Counted from the stretch's first letter, positions 1-7,837 are shown. The stretch is 30,750 nucleotides of DNA from Sva-07 sp041686315 (GCA_041686315.1 JAWLEC010000021.1:1-30750); one strand, 5' to 3'. Made by a program: numbers and translations. Notes: generated by a model not told the origin, from the letters alone.

Positions 1-963
1 TGCCCGCTTGTGCGCCGTGGCGAGCAGGTCGTGGATCTCGAGTTCGGGGTCACGGTGACCGGTTCGGTCGGCCAGGTCGAGCGCTGCGGCGAGCGTCGAC
101 ACGGCCCGGTCGAGATCGCCGAACCGCAGCGCCACCCGACCCTCTGCGAGCATCACGCCGAGTTGCTCGGACGGCGCCAGTTCCCCGCCCGAGGCCAGCC
201 GGGCGGTCCAGTGCGCCCGGGCCTCGTCGAAACACGCTGCGGCGGCCTCGCCGTCACCGAGACCGGCATGCGCCTCGGCGACGTCGGCGAGGAGGCTGCC
301 GACGAGGTGATCGGCGTGCTCGCCGGCGAGCCCGACGGCGCGGCGCCCGAGACGGATCGCTTCGGCGTGGTCGCCACGACGGCCGCTGAGCCGAGCGAGG
401 TTGCCCAGCACCATGGCGTCCACGTCGGGACGCCCGAGCGGTTCGTTGGCGGCCAGCGCCGCCTCGTAGGTGGCCATCGCCCGATCGTGGTCGCCCATCG
501 ACTGGTGGATCGCCGCAACGGTGTGGAGGATGCGACCCTCGTCGACGAAGTGGTCGGTGGCGCGGTACACCTGCAGCGCCCGCAGTGCATGCTCGAGGGC
601 ACCGGCGTGGTTGTTGGCCTGGTAGTAGACGACGCTGATCAGGTGCAGCGACCAGGCAAGGGTGAGCGAGAGGTCGTCCTGCTCGGCCGACTCGACCACC
701 TCGAAGGCGAGACCGAACGCCTCGTCCATCCGTCCCGCCTGATGCGCCAGCGCTGCGAGCTGGTAGATCGCGTCGGCCTCCACCCGGTCGAGGCCTGCTG
801 CCCTGGCCGTCACGCGGGCGTCGAGGACCAACTGACGCGCCCGGTCTGCGTCGGACGTGCGACAGCGGATCGCCTCCTGGAGGAGGGTGCGAGCATGATC
901 CTCCTCCTGCGCCCGCCGGTCGGGCTCGAGGGTGACCTGCTGGTTGCTGTGTGACTCGCTCAC
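1..963 (-). CDS. TPR-repeat protein, C-terminus outside the window
   Basis: Reading leftwards from GTG at 963 the frame stays open for 321 codons to the window edge. The product is almost entirely alpha-helical with degenerate 34-residue-like repeats rich in A/L/Y pairs (for example ALRALQVYRATDHF and AMATYEAALAANEPLG), which is the look of tetratricopeptide repeats. The visible end, LEIHDLLATAHKRA, is the kind of segment that in related proteins precedes a signalling output domain (GGDEF, cyclase or kinase); that is inference, because the C-terminus is not in view. The start was chosen because a purine-rich AAGAGAG lies just upstream and repeats begin soon after. The opposite strand is also open here but gives a low-complexity Arg/Gly/Val-rich translation and is taken as a shadow. 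Confidence 0.72.
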   Translation of the reverse strand, partial: MSESHSNQQVTLEPDRRAQEEDHARTLLQEAIRCRTSDADRARQLVLDARVTARAAGLDRVEADAIYQLAALAHQAGRMDEAFGLAFEVVESAEQDDLSLTLAWSLHLISVVYYQANNHAGALEHALRALQVYRATDHFVDEGRILHTVAAIHQSMGDHDRAMATYEAALAANEPLGRPDVDAMVLGNLARLSGRRGDHAEAIRLGRRAVGLAGEHADHLVGSLLADVAEAHAGLGDGEAAAACFDEARAHWTARLASGGELAPSEQLGVMLAEGRVALRFGDLDRAVSTLAAALDLADRTGHRDPELEIHDLLATAHKRA

Positions 964-1011
964 TCGATCTCTCTTCGCCCGCCGGTCGGGCCGTCCACCG
1001 CCCCGAGTCGA

Positions 1012-1030
1012 TGGCGACAGTATCTGTCGC
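1012..1030 (-). promoter_or_regulatory. promoter with palindrome over the -10 (TPR gene)
   Basis: A perfect palindrome, GCGACAG-TAT-CTGTCGC, occupies 1014-1030. On the minus strand its centre contains GATACT (1024-1019), a good -10 hexamer predicting a start near 1012, about 49 nt before the GTG of the TPR gene. A dyad lying on the -10 suggests an operator for a repressor. The binding protein is unknown. Confidence 0.45.
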
Positions 1031-1082
1031 TCGCTGCGGCGGCGAGGCTTCCGGTGCGATCTTGAACAAAGGCAGACCGGCG

Positions 1083-1109
1083 CCGTGGTTCGGCCACGGT
1101 GCGTAACCT
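1083..1109 (+). promoter_or_regulatory. putative promoter of the M48 protease gene
   Basis: TAACCT at 1104-1109 is a plausible -10 about 10 nt before the ATG at 1120. An inverted repeat CCGTGG-N5-CCACGG (1083-1099) lies where the -35 would be and could be an operator. No Shine-Dalgarno sequence is visible. Confidence 0.33.
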
Positions 1110-1119
1110 GATCGACGCT

Positions 1120-2013
1120 ATGAGAGGACACCGCGGCGCGCGGCGCATCGAGCCTGGAGCCGTGTGGTCGGTCGCCCCCGTGTTCGCCGTCCTCCCCTTC
1201 AGCCTGTTGGCGCTGTTCGTGCTGTGGCTCCCCGTCGGCTGGCTCACCGACGTGCGCTACTGGTGGGTGGTCGCCGGCTTCGCGGCGGCAGGTCTGCTGC
1301 TGTTCGTCCGACCGTTCCAGGTGCTCGTCCTCACGCCCATCCTGGGCGCCCGCCGGCCGACGGCCGCCGAGGCCGGGGTGATCGAACCGATGTGGGCCCG
1401 CATCGCGCAGGCGAACGATCTCCCGGCCGGTCGCTTCGTGGTGCGGGTACTGCCGTCGGATGAATTGAACGCCTACGCCTGCGGCGGCCATCTGGTGGTG
1501 GTGACGACGTACGCCGTCGGCGAGTTGTCCGAGCGCGAGTTGCGGGGTGTCCTGGCCCACGAGTTGAGCCATCATCTGGGGCTGCACACGGTGGCGATCA
1601 CGCTCGGCCACTGGATGTCGGCACCGGTCGTCCTCCTCGCCCGCGTGGGGTTCTTCCTCGAGAACGTCGCCCATGCCGCTGCCGGCAGCTTCGGGAAGCG
1701 CTCGCCGCTGGTGGACGCCGTGAGCAACGTGGCGGCGGTCGTGCTGGGAGCCGCCTCCTGGGTGTTCACGGCCGGGTTGCGAGCGAGTGATGCGCTGGCC
1801 AATCTCGTCGGCCACGCCTCCGAGTTCGAGGCCGACCAGCGGGCGGTGAGGATGGGATTCGGCCGGGAGCTGGCGGCGGCGCTCCGGCAGGTGCTGGCGA
1901 GCGGGAGTGGCGAGCGCACCCGCGGCTGGCGGGCGCGGCTCGGTGCGTCGCACCCCCCGGCACGGACCCGCGTGGCGCGGATCGAGGCGCTGATGCGCCA
2001 CCCCGCGCGCTGA
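1120..2013 (+). CDS. M48-family (HtpX-like) membrane zinc metalloprotease
   Basis: 297 residues. Two strongly hydrophobic segments follow a short basic N-terminus (about residues 17-45 and 50-65), placing the protein in the membrane. The catalytic HExxH is HELSH (about residues 147-151), and the third zinc ligand is the Glu in EFEAD (about 235), the M48 arrangement. Further hydrophobic stretches lie between them. HtpX-like M48 proteases degrade misfolded membrane proteins; the actual substrate here is unknown. ATG at 1120 is preferred over an in-frame GTG at 1099 because the likely -10 TAACCT at 1104-1109 lies inside the longer version. The gene runs towards the ybaK-like gene and is monocistronic. 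Confidence 0.85.
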   Translation: MRGHRGARRIEPGAVWSVAPVFAVLPFSLLALFVLWLPVGWLTDVRYWWVVAGFAAAGLLLFVRPFQVLVLTPILGARRPTAAEAGVIEPMWARIAQANDLPAGRFVVRVLPSDELNAYACGGHLVVVTTYAVGELSERELRGVLAHELSHHLGLHTVAITLGHWMSAPVVLLARVGFFLENVAHAAAGSFGKRSPLVDAVSNVAAVVLGAASWVFTAGLRASDALANLVGHASEFEADQRAVRMGFGRELAAALRQVLASGSGERTRGWRARLGASHPPARTRVARIEALMRHPAR

Positions 2014-2077
2014 CGTACCGGTCGGGCTCCGCGGCGAAGGTCCGCCACGTCGTGGATCTGGTGCAGCACGGGCGGGT

Positions 2078-2542
2078 TCAGGCCGTGATGGGCGCGACGA
2101 CGGCGTGCAGCAGGTCGACGAGATCGGCCGGAGCGACTCCGACGTCCATCCCCCGCTTGCCGCCGCTCACGTAGATCACGTCGCACAGCTCCACCGATTC
2201 GTCGACCAGGGTACGCAGCGGTCGACGTTGGCCGAGCGGGCTGATGCCACCCACGACGTAGCCGGACGACCGCTCGGCCCGCCCCGGCTCGCACATCGTG
2301 GCCCGCTTGCCCCCGGCTGCCGACGCCACGCGCTTCATCGACAGCTGGCAGCTGACCGGCACCACGGCCACCACCAACGTGCCGTCCACGTCGACCACCA
2401 GCGTCTTGAACACCTGATCCGGCGGCAGGTCGAGGGCCTCGGCAGCCTCACGTCCGAAGTCACGGAGGTCGTCGCTGCGGTCGTACTCGTGGACGGTGAA
2501 CTCGACGCCGGCGGTCTCGAGTGCGACGACGGCCGGAGTCAC
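2078..2542 (-). CDS. ybaK: YbaK/EbsC-type Cys-tRNA(Pro) deacylase
   Basis: 154 residues, the usual length of single-domain YbaK proteins, which hydrolyse mischarged Cys-tRNA(Pro) in the cytoplasm. Family hallmarks are present in order: VFKTLVV with the catalytic-region lysine (K46), GGKRATM, GYVVGGISPLGQ and YVSGGKRG. The start is GTG at 2542; on the minus strand TACGAT begins 13 nt upstream (2555-2550) and there is no Shine-Dalgarno sequence, so the transcript is probably leaderless. The gene is divergent from the thioesterase gene at 2590. The exact substrate within the YbaK/ProX superfamily cannot be settled from sequence alone. Confidence 0.9.
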   Translation of the reverse strand: MTPAVVALETAGVEFTVHEYDRSDDLRDFGREAAEALDLPPDQVFKTLVVDVDGTLVVAVVPVSCQLSMKRVASAAGGKRATMCEPGRAERSSGYVVGGISPLGQRRPLRTLVDESVELCDVIYVSGGKRGMDVGVAPADLVDLLHAVVAPITA

Positions 2543-2589
2543 GTCGTCGATCGTAGGCCGGTCGGCGGCAGCCGCGTAGGGTCGCCGTC
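2543..2589. promoter_or_regulatory. divergent leaderless promoters
   Basis: A 47-bp intergenic region. The minus strand carries TACGAT (2555-2550) 13 nt before the GTG at 2542; the plus strand carries TAGGGT (2577-2582) 13 nt before the GTG at 2590. Neither start has a ribosome binding site. Confidence 0.5.
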
Positions 2590-3051
2590 GTGCGTCTCCG
2601 CGTGGACCCCTCGACCGATCCCTCCGTCTACGACTTCGCCCACGAGATCCGGGTGCGGTTCGTGGAGACCGACGCGATGGGCATCGTGCACCATTCCAAC
2701 CACCTCGCCTACTTCGAGGAGACCCGTGTGGCGTACCTCCGCGAGATCGGGCACCCCTTCACGCAGTGGCGCGACGACGGGTTGGAGTCGCCCGTGCTCG
2801 AATCGTTCGTGCAGTACCGCAACCCGCTGCGGTTCGACGACGTGATGACGGTGCACCTCCGCCTCGCCGCCGTGACGCGGGCGACGTTCCAGATGGCGTA
2901 CCTCATCACGGTCGACGACGCCGACGACGCATCGGAGACGGTGCGCGCCACCGGCGTCACCGTGCACGGGTGCACGACACTCGAGGGGCGGCCGACGCGC
3001 CTGCCCGTATGGCTCCGCGAGCTCGGCGAGCGCCTCGACCAGGCGCCGTAG
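2590..3051 (+). CDS. 4HBT hotdog-fold acyl-CoA thioesterase (YbgC/FadM-like)
   Basis: 153 residues, a single hotdog domain. The YbgC-type signature VRFVETDAMGIVHHSNHLAYF spans about residues 22-42 and includes the expected catalytic Asp (D28). Family members hydrolyse acyl-CoA thioesters in the cytosol. The gene precedes the DUF35 and thiolase genes on the same strand, so it may release or edit acyl-CoA intermediates of that pathway (inference). Translation starts at GTG 2590 directly after a -10-like TAGGGT; no Shine-Dalgarno sequence is visible. Confidence 0.85.
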   Translation: MRLRVDPSTDPSVYDFAHEIRVRFVETDAMGIVHHSNHLAYFEETRVAYLREIGHPFTQWRDDGLESPVLESFVQYRNPLRFDDVMTVHLRLAAVTRATFQMAYLITVDDADDASETVRATGVTVHGCTTLEGRPTRLPVWLRELGERLDQAP

Positions 3052-3128
3052 GGCGGTTCGACGGTCTCGGTTCGTCGCGGGCATCTCGGCCTCGTCGGCG
3101 GACGTGAGGGTTCGGTACGTTCGCGCCC

Positions 3129-3545
3129 ATGGCTGACACAGCGACTCCGGCGCGGATCCCCATCGTCGACTACCTGATCCTCGACGACGGCGGACCACAC
3201 CTCGTGGCCCACGAGTGCACCGGCTGCGGCGCCCGTTTCTTCGACCGACGCAACGCCTGTGCGGCATGTTCCGGCACCGATTTCCGGCGCGTGGAGATCG
3301 CCACCGAGGGCGTGCTGCGCACGTTCACGATCGTGGCGTTCGCCGCACCGGGCGTGGAGGTGCCGTTCGTGTCGGGGGTGGTCGACTGCGACGGCACCAG
3401 CGTGCGCGGCAACCTCCGCAACGTCGAGCCCGACGCCGACCACCTGCACACCGGGATGCGCGTCCGACTCACCACCTACTCGCTCGGCACCGACGACCGG
3501 GGCACCGAGGCGATCGCCTTCGCCTTCGAGCCCGCCGATTCCTGA
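3129..3545 (+). CDS. DUF35 zinc-ribbon/OB-fold acyl-CoA-binding protein
   Basis: 138 residues. An N-terminal rubredoxin-like zinc ribbon is formed by C30-x2-C33 and C44-x2-C47, followed by a beta-rich OB-fold segment with VPFVSGVVDCDG and VRGNLRNV. DUF35 proteins are usually encoded beside thiolases or SCP2-type aldolases and form complexes with them; the next gene is such a thiolase, so this is probably its partner subunit. ATG at 3129 follows TACGTT (3116-3121) at 13 nt with no Shine-Dalgarno sequence, suggesting a leaderless transcript. Confidence 0.85.
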   Translation: MADTATPARIPIVDYLILDDGGPHLVAHECTGCGARFFDRRNACAACSGTDFRRVEIATEGVLRTFTIVAFAAPGVEVPFVSGVVDCDGTSVRGNLRNVEPDADHLHTGMRVRLTTYSLGTDDRGTEAIAFAFEPADS

Positions 3546-3548
3546 CCC

Positions 3549-3640
3549 ACACCCGCCCATTCCTCACCCGCCCATTCCTCGTTTGCGTGACACTTTCGTG
3601 GGCCCGTCCCGAAGAATCTGCAACGCAAACGTGGGACCGC
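3549..3640. repeat. intergenic element with direct and inverted repeats
   Basis: Between the DUF35 and thiolase genes, CCCGCCCATTCCT occurs twice in a row (about 3552-3579). Then follows a widely spaced inverted repeat, CGTTTGCGT (3580-3588) and ACGCAAACG (3623-3631), enclosing CACTTTCGTGGGCCC. The region is less GC-rich than its surroundings and shows no convincing ORF. It could be a mobile or dispersed intergenic repeat, or a structured leader or terminator. Only this copy is in the window. Confidence 0.45.
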
Positions 3641-3691
3641 TGACCAATGACCCGCCGGCCGCCAGGCCGAGACGATCGAAACGGAGCACCC

Positions 3692-4894
3692 ATGAGTGAC
3701 GACATCTGGATCCTCGGGATCAACATGACCAAGTTCGGCAAGCACACCGATCGCGACGTCGTCGACCTCGCCGCCGAGGCCGTGATGGCCGCACTGGCCG
3801 ACGGGGGCGTCACGATGGCCGACATGGGCGTGCTCGCCGCCGGCAACCTGATGGGATCCGGGGGCATCGGCCAGCAGATCCAGAAGCAGGTCGGCCAGAC
3901 CGGCATCCCCGTGTTCAACGTGTCCAACGCCTGCGCCACCGGCGCCACGGCGTTGCGCACCGCGATCATGGCGATCAAGGCCGGTGAGTGCGACATGGGC
4001 CTCGCCGTCGGTGTCGAGAAGCTGGCGGGTGCGGGCCTCCTCGGCGGCGGCGGGCGCGCCAAGCAGGACAGCCACGAGTGGGAGCCGCAGGGCCGCTTCG
4101 GGGCCGTGGCCACCACCGACGGCCGGATCGGCACCGACACCATGCCGGGCGTGTTCGCTCAGGTGGGCATGGAATACGGCCACAAGTACGGCGGCGCCGA
4201 CTTCGAACTGTTCGCCCGCATCTCGGAGAAGAACCACGCGCACTCCACGCTCAACCCGCTCGCTGCCTACTCCAAGCGCTTCACGCTCGAGGAGATCATG
4301 GGCGACATGATGATCGCCTACCCCAACACGCGCCCGATGTGTTCAGCCAACTGCGACGGCGCTGCAGCCGCCGTGGTGGTGAGCGGCGAGAAGTTGAAGA
4401 CGCTGTCGCTCGAGCAGCAACGCAGGGCCGTGAAGGTGTCGGCGTCGGTGCTCACCTCCGACCCGTACCAGGAGGCATGTCAGGTGTTGCCCGACGTGAA
4501 CACACTCACCCGCAACGCGGCGACGACCGCCTACGAGCAGGCCGGTGTCGGCCCCGAGGATCTCGACCTGGTGGAGCTGCACGACTGTTTCGCGACCGCC
4601 GAACTCGTGCACTACGACAACCTCGGCCTGTGTGAGGAGGGCGGCGCCGTCGACTTCTTCGAGTCGGGCGCTCCCTGGCGTGACGGATCTCTGCCCGTGA
4701 ACGTGTCGGGCGGTCTGCAGTCGAAGGGTCACCCCATCTCGGCGACGGGGATCGCCAACATCTGGGAGGTCTGCCATCACCTCCGCGGCGAAGCCGGCGA
4801 CCGCCAGATCGAAGACGCCAAGGTCGGGCTCGCGCACGTGATCGGCCTCGGCTCGGCGTGCGGCGTGCACATCCTGGAGAAGTCCGCCGTCTGA
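3692..4894 (+). CDS. SCP-x/lipid-transfer-type thiolase
   Basis: 400 residues, thiolase fold. The nucleophile Cys lies in NACATGATAL (C81), and the C-terminal half has SKGHPISATG with the catalytic His and the closing GLGSACGVHIL. The middle motif VELHDCFATAEL is typical of the thiolase group annotated as lipid-transfer proteins. These enzymes cleave 3-ketoacyl-CoA, or act as retro-aldolases on branched or steroid side chains when paired with DUF35 proteins. ATG 3692 was chosen because GGAG lies 8 nt upstream; a longer in-frame start at 3647 would overlap the repeat-containing intergenic DNA and has no family support. The gene is convergent with the SDR gene. The substrate cannot be told. Confidence 0.88.
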   Translation: MSDDIWILGINMTKFGKHTDRDVVDLAAEAVMAALADGGVTMADMGVLAAGNLMGSGGIGQQIQKQVGQTGIPVFNVSNACATGATALRTAIMAIKAGECDMGLAVGVEKLAGAGLLGGGGRAKQDSHEWEPQGRFGAVATTDGRIGTDTMPGVFAQVGMEYGHKYGGADFELFARISEKNHAHSTLNPLAAYSKRFTLEEIMGDMMIAYPNTRPMCSANCDGAAAAVVVSGEKLKTLSLEQQRRAVKVSASVLTSDPYQEACQVLPDVNTLTRNAATTAYEQAGVGPEDLDLVELHDCFATAELVHYDNLGLCEEGGAVDFFESGAPWRDGSLPVNVSGGLQSKGHPISATGIANIWEVCHHLRGEAGDRQIEDAKVGLAHVIGLGSACGVHILEKSAV

Positions 4895-4943
4895 CGCGAT
4901 CGGTCGGCGTGGAGCGCCGGCCGCGACCCGAGCGGCTCCGGGC

Positions 4944-5693
4944 TCACATCTTGAGCGTGGTGCCGCCGTCGACCACGAAGATCTCGCCGGTGGCGTACCG
5001 GTTGCGCAGCAGTGCGAGCACGGCCTCGGCGCAGTCGTCGGGTGTCGCCGACCGCGGGATCGGCGAGATCGCGGCGATCGCGGCGTGCATCGTGTCCCAG
5101 TCCTCGGTCCACGGCGTCGCCACCAGCCCAGGGGCCACGGCGTTGACGCGGATCGGGCCGTAGCTCTTGGCGAGGAGCAGGGTCATCTGGTTGAGCGCCG
5201 CCTTGGTCATCGAGTAGGCCATCGACGAACCCACCGGGCGCACACCGGCGATCGAGGTGATGTTCACGATGTTCGGGTCCTCGGAGTGACGGAGGTGCGG
5301 GATCGCCCGCTTGGTGAGCCACCAGGTGCCGAACACGTTGACGTCGAACGTCCTGCGGAAGATGTCGTCGGTGAGGGCGTCGAGATCCTCGTGCGGGACC
5401 TGTGTGGTCCATCCTGCGTTGTTCACGAGGATGTCGAGCTGCCCGTACTGCTCGACGGTGCTGTCGACCAGTGCGTGCGCCTCGTCCTGGTCGCTGATGT
5501 CGGCACGGATGTAGGCCGACTCGCCCGGCAGCGACGCCGACACCGCCTCGCCCGCCTCCACCGACGACGACGAGTTGACCACCACGGTGGCACCGAGTGC
5601 CGACAGACGGCGGGCGGTCTGTTCCCCGATGCCGCTCGACGACCCGGTGACGAGGGCGACACGGCCGGCGAACTCGGAACTGATGTCGGACAT
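4944..5693 (-). CDS. SDR-family NAD(P)-dependent oxidoreductase
   Basis: 249 residues, classical short-chain dehydrogenase. The cofactor loop TGSSSGIG is near residues 16-23, NNAG follows in the middle, and the catalytic pair is in AYSMTK (Tyr-x3-Lys), followed by RVNAVAPGLVATPW and a C-terminal VVDGG. Such enzymes oxidise or reduce a hydroxyl/ketone; a role as a 3-hydroxyacyl or alcohol dehydrogenase beside the thiolase cluster is inference. ATG 5693 is preferred to an in-frame start 9 nt upstream because TACGGT (5706-5701) sits 13 nt before it, the leaderless arrangement seen for neighbours. Confidence 0.88.
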   Translation of the reverse strand: MSDISSEFAGRVALVTGSSSGIGEQTARRLSALGATVVVNSSSSVEAGEAVSASLPGESAYIRADISDQDEAHALVDSTVEQYGQLDILVNNAGWTTQVPHEDLDALTDDIFRRTFDVNVFGTWWLTKRAIPHLRHSEDPNIVNITSIAGVRPVGSSMAYSMTKAALNQMTLLLAKSYGPIRVNAVAPGLVATPWTEDWDTMHAAIAAISPIPRSATPDDCAEAVLALLRNRYATGEIFVVDGGTTLKM

Positions 5694-5735
5694 GGCCCGC
5701 ACCGTACCCTCAGGTGGGGGCCGGGAGGTGGGCGT

Positions 5736-6224
5736 TCAGGAGGTCGTGCGATCCGCGGGAGGAATCACGACGACGGGACGATCGCTGTGGTGCACCACGT
5801 GATGGCTGGTGCTGCCGAGCATCTGCTCCTCCCCCACGCCGCGTGACCCCACCACCACGAACGAGGCGTCGAGTTCGTGCCCGAGGTCGAGCAGCACGTC
5901 GGCCGGGCTGCCGTACACGATCTCCGCCCGCCAACGCAGGTCGGGGTCGCCCTGCAGGGCTGCGCACCACTGCGAGCGCAACAACCGCTCGATGTCGTCG
6001 CGGTGTCCCTCCGACGGGACGTGGCGGCCTTCGATCACCGTCATCAGGCCGAGCGCGTGGAACACGGCCAGGTCGATGTCGAACGCCTTGGCCAGGCCGG
6101 CCGCGAACGCCAACGCCCGCTGCGCATTCGGTGATCCGTCGACGCCCACCACCACCGGGCCACCACCGCCACCCGGCGACAGCCCGGCTGCCGCCGCACG
6201 TTCACGGGAACTGGATGTCGACAT
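5736..6224 (-). CDS. Universal stress protein, single UspA domain
   Basis: 162 residues with a Ser/Gly-rich N-terminal tail, then one UspA domain beginning VVVGVDGSPNAQRAL and ending VVVIPP. The ATP-binding signature is GSRGVGEEQMLGST; the gap between the second and third glycines is 7 residues instead of the usual 9, so nucleotide binding may differ. ATG 6224 has a strong GGAGG 7 nt upstream. It is divergent from the beta-CASP hydrolase gene, and both promoters flank one DevR-box-like palindrome, so hypoxia or dormancy-type induction is predicted (inference). USPs of this kind act in the cytosol as stress-survival factors with poorly defined biochemistry. Confidence 0.88.
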   Translation of the reverse strand: MSTSSSRERAAAAGLSPGGGGGPVVVGVDGSPNAQRALAFAAGLAKAFDIDLAVFHALGLMTVIEGRHVPSEGHRDDIERLLRSQWCAALQGDPDLRWRAEIVYGSPADVLLDLGHELDASFVVVGSRGVGEEQMLGSTSHHVVHHSDRPVVVIPPADRTTS

Positions 6225-6258
6225 GGTGGATCCTCCGGTCGTCGGAGCCGCTCGGCCC

Positions 6259-6344
6259 ACCACCGATCGTACTGGGGGCGTGGGGCGCGACGAAGGGCCG
6301 AACGGCCGTGGCCGCCACGCCACCGCCCGGGTCTGATGGAACCG
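6259..6344. promoter_or_regulatory. bidirectional promoter with one central DevR-box-like palindrome
   Basis: The box GGGCCGAACGGCCG at 6295-6308 is nearly symmetrical. On the plus strand its start is 37 bp before TCTGAT (6332-6337), whose first base is 12 nt before the GTG at 6344. On the minus strand its start (6308) is 37 bp before TACGAT (6271-6266), predicting transcription from about 6259. The box centre (6301.5) is therefore 42.5 bp from both predicted start sites. This matches the geometry of an activator binding next to -35. Confidence 0.6.
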
Positions 6345-7762
6345 TGACCGTCGTCCTCGAATTCCTGGGTGCCGCGCGCACCGTCACCGGCAGCCGCTTC
6401 CTCGTGCGCACGAGTGCCGCCACGGTGCTCGTCGACGCCGGGCTCTTCCAGGGCCGCAAGCGAGATCGGCTGGCCAACTGGGAGCCCTTCCCGGTGGATC
6501 CGGCGACGATCGACGCCATCGTGCTCACCCACGCCCACATCGATCACAGCGGCTGGCTTCCGGGCCTGGTCCGCGACGGCTTCGACGGTCCGATCGTGTG
6601 CACGCCGGAGACCCGCGACCTGTGCGCCATCCTCCTGCCCGACGCTGCCCACCTCCAGGAGGAACAGGCGCGGTTCACCAACGAGCGCGGGTTCGGCAAG
6701 CACCGTCCCGCGCTGCCGCTGTACGACACCGACGACGCCGCCGCCACGATGCCGCTGTTCCGAGGCGTGCCGTTCGGGTCGGACACCGAGGTCGCCCCCG
6801 GTGTGGTCGCACGGCTGGTGCCTGCCGGCCACATCCTCGGATCCGCGAGCGTGCACCTCACGATCACCGACGACGGCACGGCGGACGACGGCCGCCCCAC
6901 CACCCTGCTCGTCAGCGGCGACCTCGGCCGGGGTACGCATCCGCTGGTTGCCGGCCCCGGCACGCCGCCCCCCGCCGACACCGTGCTCGTCGAATCCACC
7001 TACGGTGATTCGATCCATCCCGACGACGCCGACGAGATCGAGGAGTTCGCCGACGTCGTCCGCCGCACCGCAGCGCGAGGCGGCATCGTGTTGATCCCCG
7101 CATTCGCCGTCGACCGCACCGAGGTGCTCCTGGTCGTGCTGCGCCAGTTGATGGAGTCCGGCAGGGTGCCGACGCTGCCGGTGTTCGTCGACAGTCCGAT
7201 GGCGCTGCGGGTGCTCGACGTGTACCGGACCGCCATGGGAGTCGGGGACGCCGAGGTGTGTCGCTCGCCGCTCGACGACTGCGGCCTGTTCTCCTTCGAC
7301 CCGGGCGGCGGCCTCCACGAATGCCCCACGGTCGAGGACTCGAAGTCGCTGAATCAGCTCACGGCGCCGGCGATCATCATCTCGGCGTCGGGTATGGCGT
7401 CGGGCGGACGGGTGCTGCACCATCTCAGCCGCTTGCTCCCCCATCACCGGAACTCCGTGGTGCTGTGCGGCTTCCAGGCGGCGGGCACCCGGGGACGCCA
7501 ACTCGCCGACGGTGCCCGGTCGGTGAAGATGCTGGGCAGGTACGTGCCCGTGCGCGCGGAGATCGACGTGCTCCGCTCGCTGTCGGTGCACGCCGACGCC
7601 GACGGGTTGGCTGCATGGATCCACGCGCTTCCCGGCGAGCCGGCGAGCGTGTTCGTCGTCCACGGCGAACCCGAGGCGAGCGATGCACTCGCCCGACGGC
7701 TGGCAGCCGACGGCTGCAACGCAGTGGTGCCCCGCCAGTTCGAGAGGGTGCAACTCGACTGA
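6344..7762 (+). CDS. MBL-fold beta-CASP hydrolase (RNA-processing exonuclease-like)
   Basis: 472 residues. The N-terminus GAARTVTGSRFLV is typical of this group. The metal-binding HxHxDH is HAHIDH (H63, H65, D67, H68), followed by PAGHILGSAS, SGDLGRG and the beta-CASP motif SASGMASGGRVLHHL, and finally a conserved SVHADADGL and VVHGEPEAS. Such proteins resemble CPSF73/Ysh1-type ribonucleases and are widespread in bacteria; RNA is the likely substrate but this is not proven for the bacterial group. GTG 6344 begins exactly at the conserved VxFLGA start and lies 12 nt from TCTGAT, so translation is probably leaderless. An open frame continues far upstream but lacks family similarity and overlaps the divergent USP gene. 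Confidence 0.86.
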   Translation: MTVVLEFLGAARTVTGSRFLVRTSAATVLVDAGLFQGRKRDRLANWEPFPVDPATIDAIVLTHAHIDHSGWLPGLVRDGFDGPIVCTPETRDLCAILLPDAAHLQEEQARFTNERGFGKHRPALPLYDTDDAAATMPLFRGVPFGSDTEVAPGVVARLVPAGHILGSASVHLTITDDGTADDGRPTTLLVSGDLGRGTHPLVAGPGTPPPADTVLVESTYGDSIHPDDADEIEEFADVVRRTAARGGIVLIPAFAVDRTEVLLVVLRQLMESGRVPTLPVFVDSPMALRVLDVYRTAMGVGDAEVCRSPLDDCGLFSFDPGGGLHECPTVEDSKSLNQLTAPAIIISASGMASGGRVLHHLSRLLPHHRNSVVLCGFQAAGTRGRQLADGARSVKMLGRYVPVRAEIDVLRSLSVHADADGLAAWIHALPGEPASVFVVHGEPEASDALARRLAADGCNAVVPRQFERVQLD

Positions 7763-7788
7763 TCGCGCGGTCACGGCGGTGGCGTCCC

Positions 7789-7831
7789 GTGACGTTCGAC
7801 CCTGCCTGGCACCCCGCGAGTGCGCCAGGAT
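7789..7831 (+). promoter_or_regulatory. DevR-box-like element and -10 of PPOX gene
   Basis: GTGACGTTCGACCC at 7789-7802 aligns with the 14-bp core of the mycobacterial DosR box (GGGACT-WW-AGTCCC). Exactly 37 bp after its first base lies CAGGAT (7826-7831), and the ATG is 12 nt after that hexamer starts. The box centre is 42.5 bp upstream of the ATG. Confidence 0.6.
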
Positions 7832-7837
7832 GACGGG

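Noticed and set aside
10..954. Long plus-strand frame of 314 codons at the left edge
   Set aside because: Its translation is biased low-complexity (Val/Gly/Arg) with no motifs, while the minus strand over the same bases encodes a coherent TPR protein.
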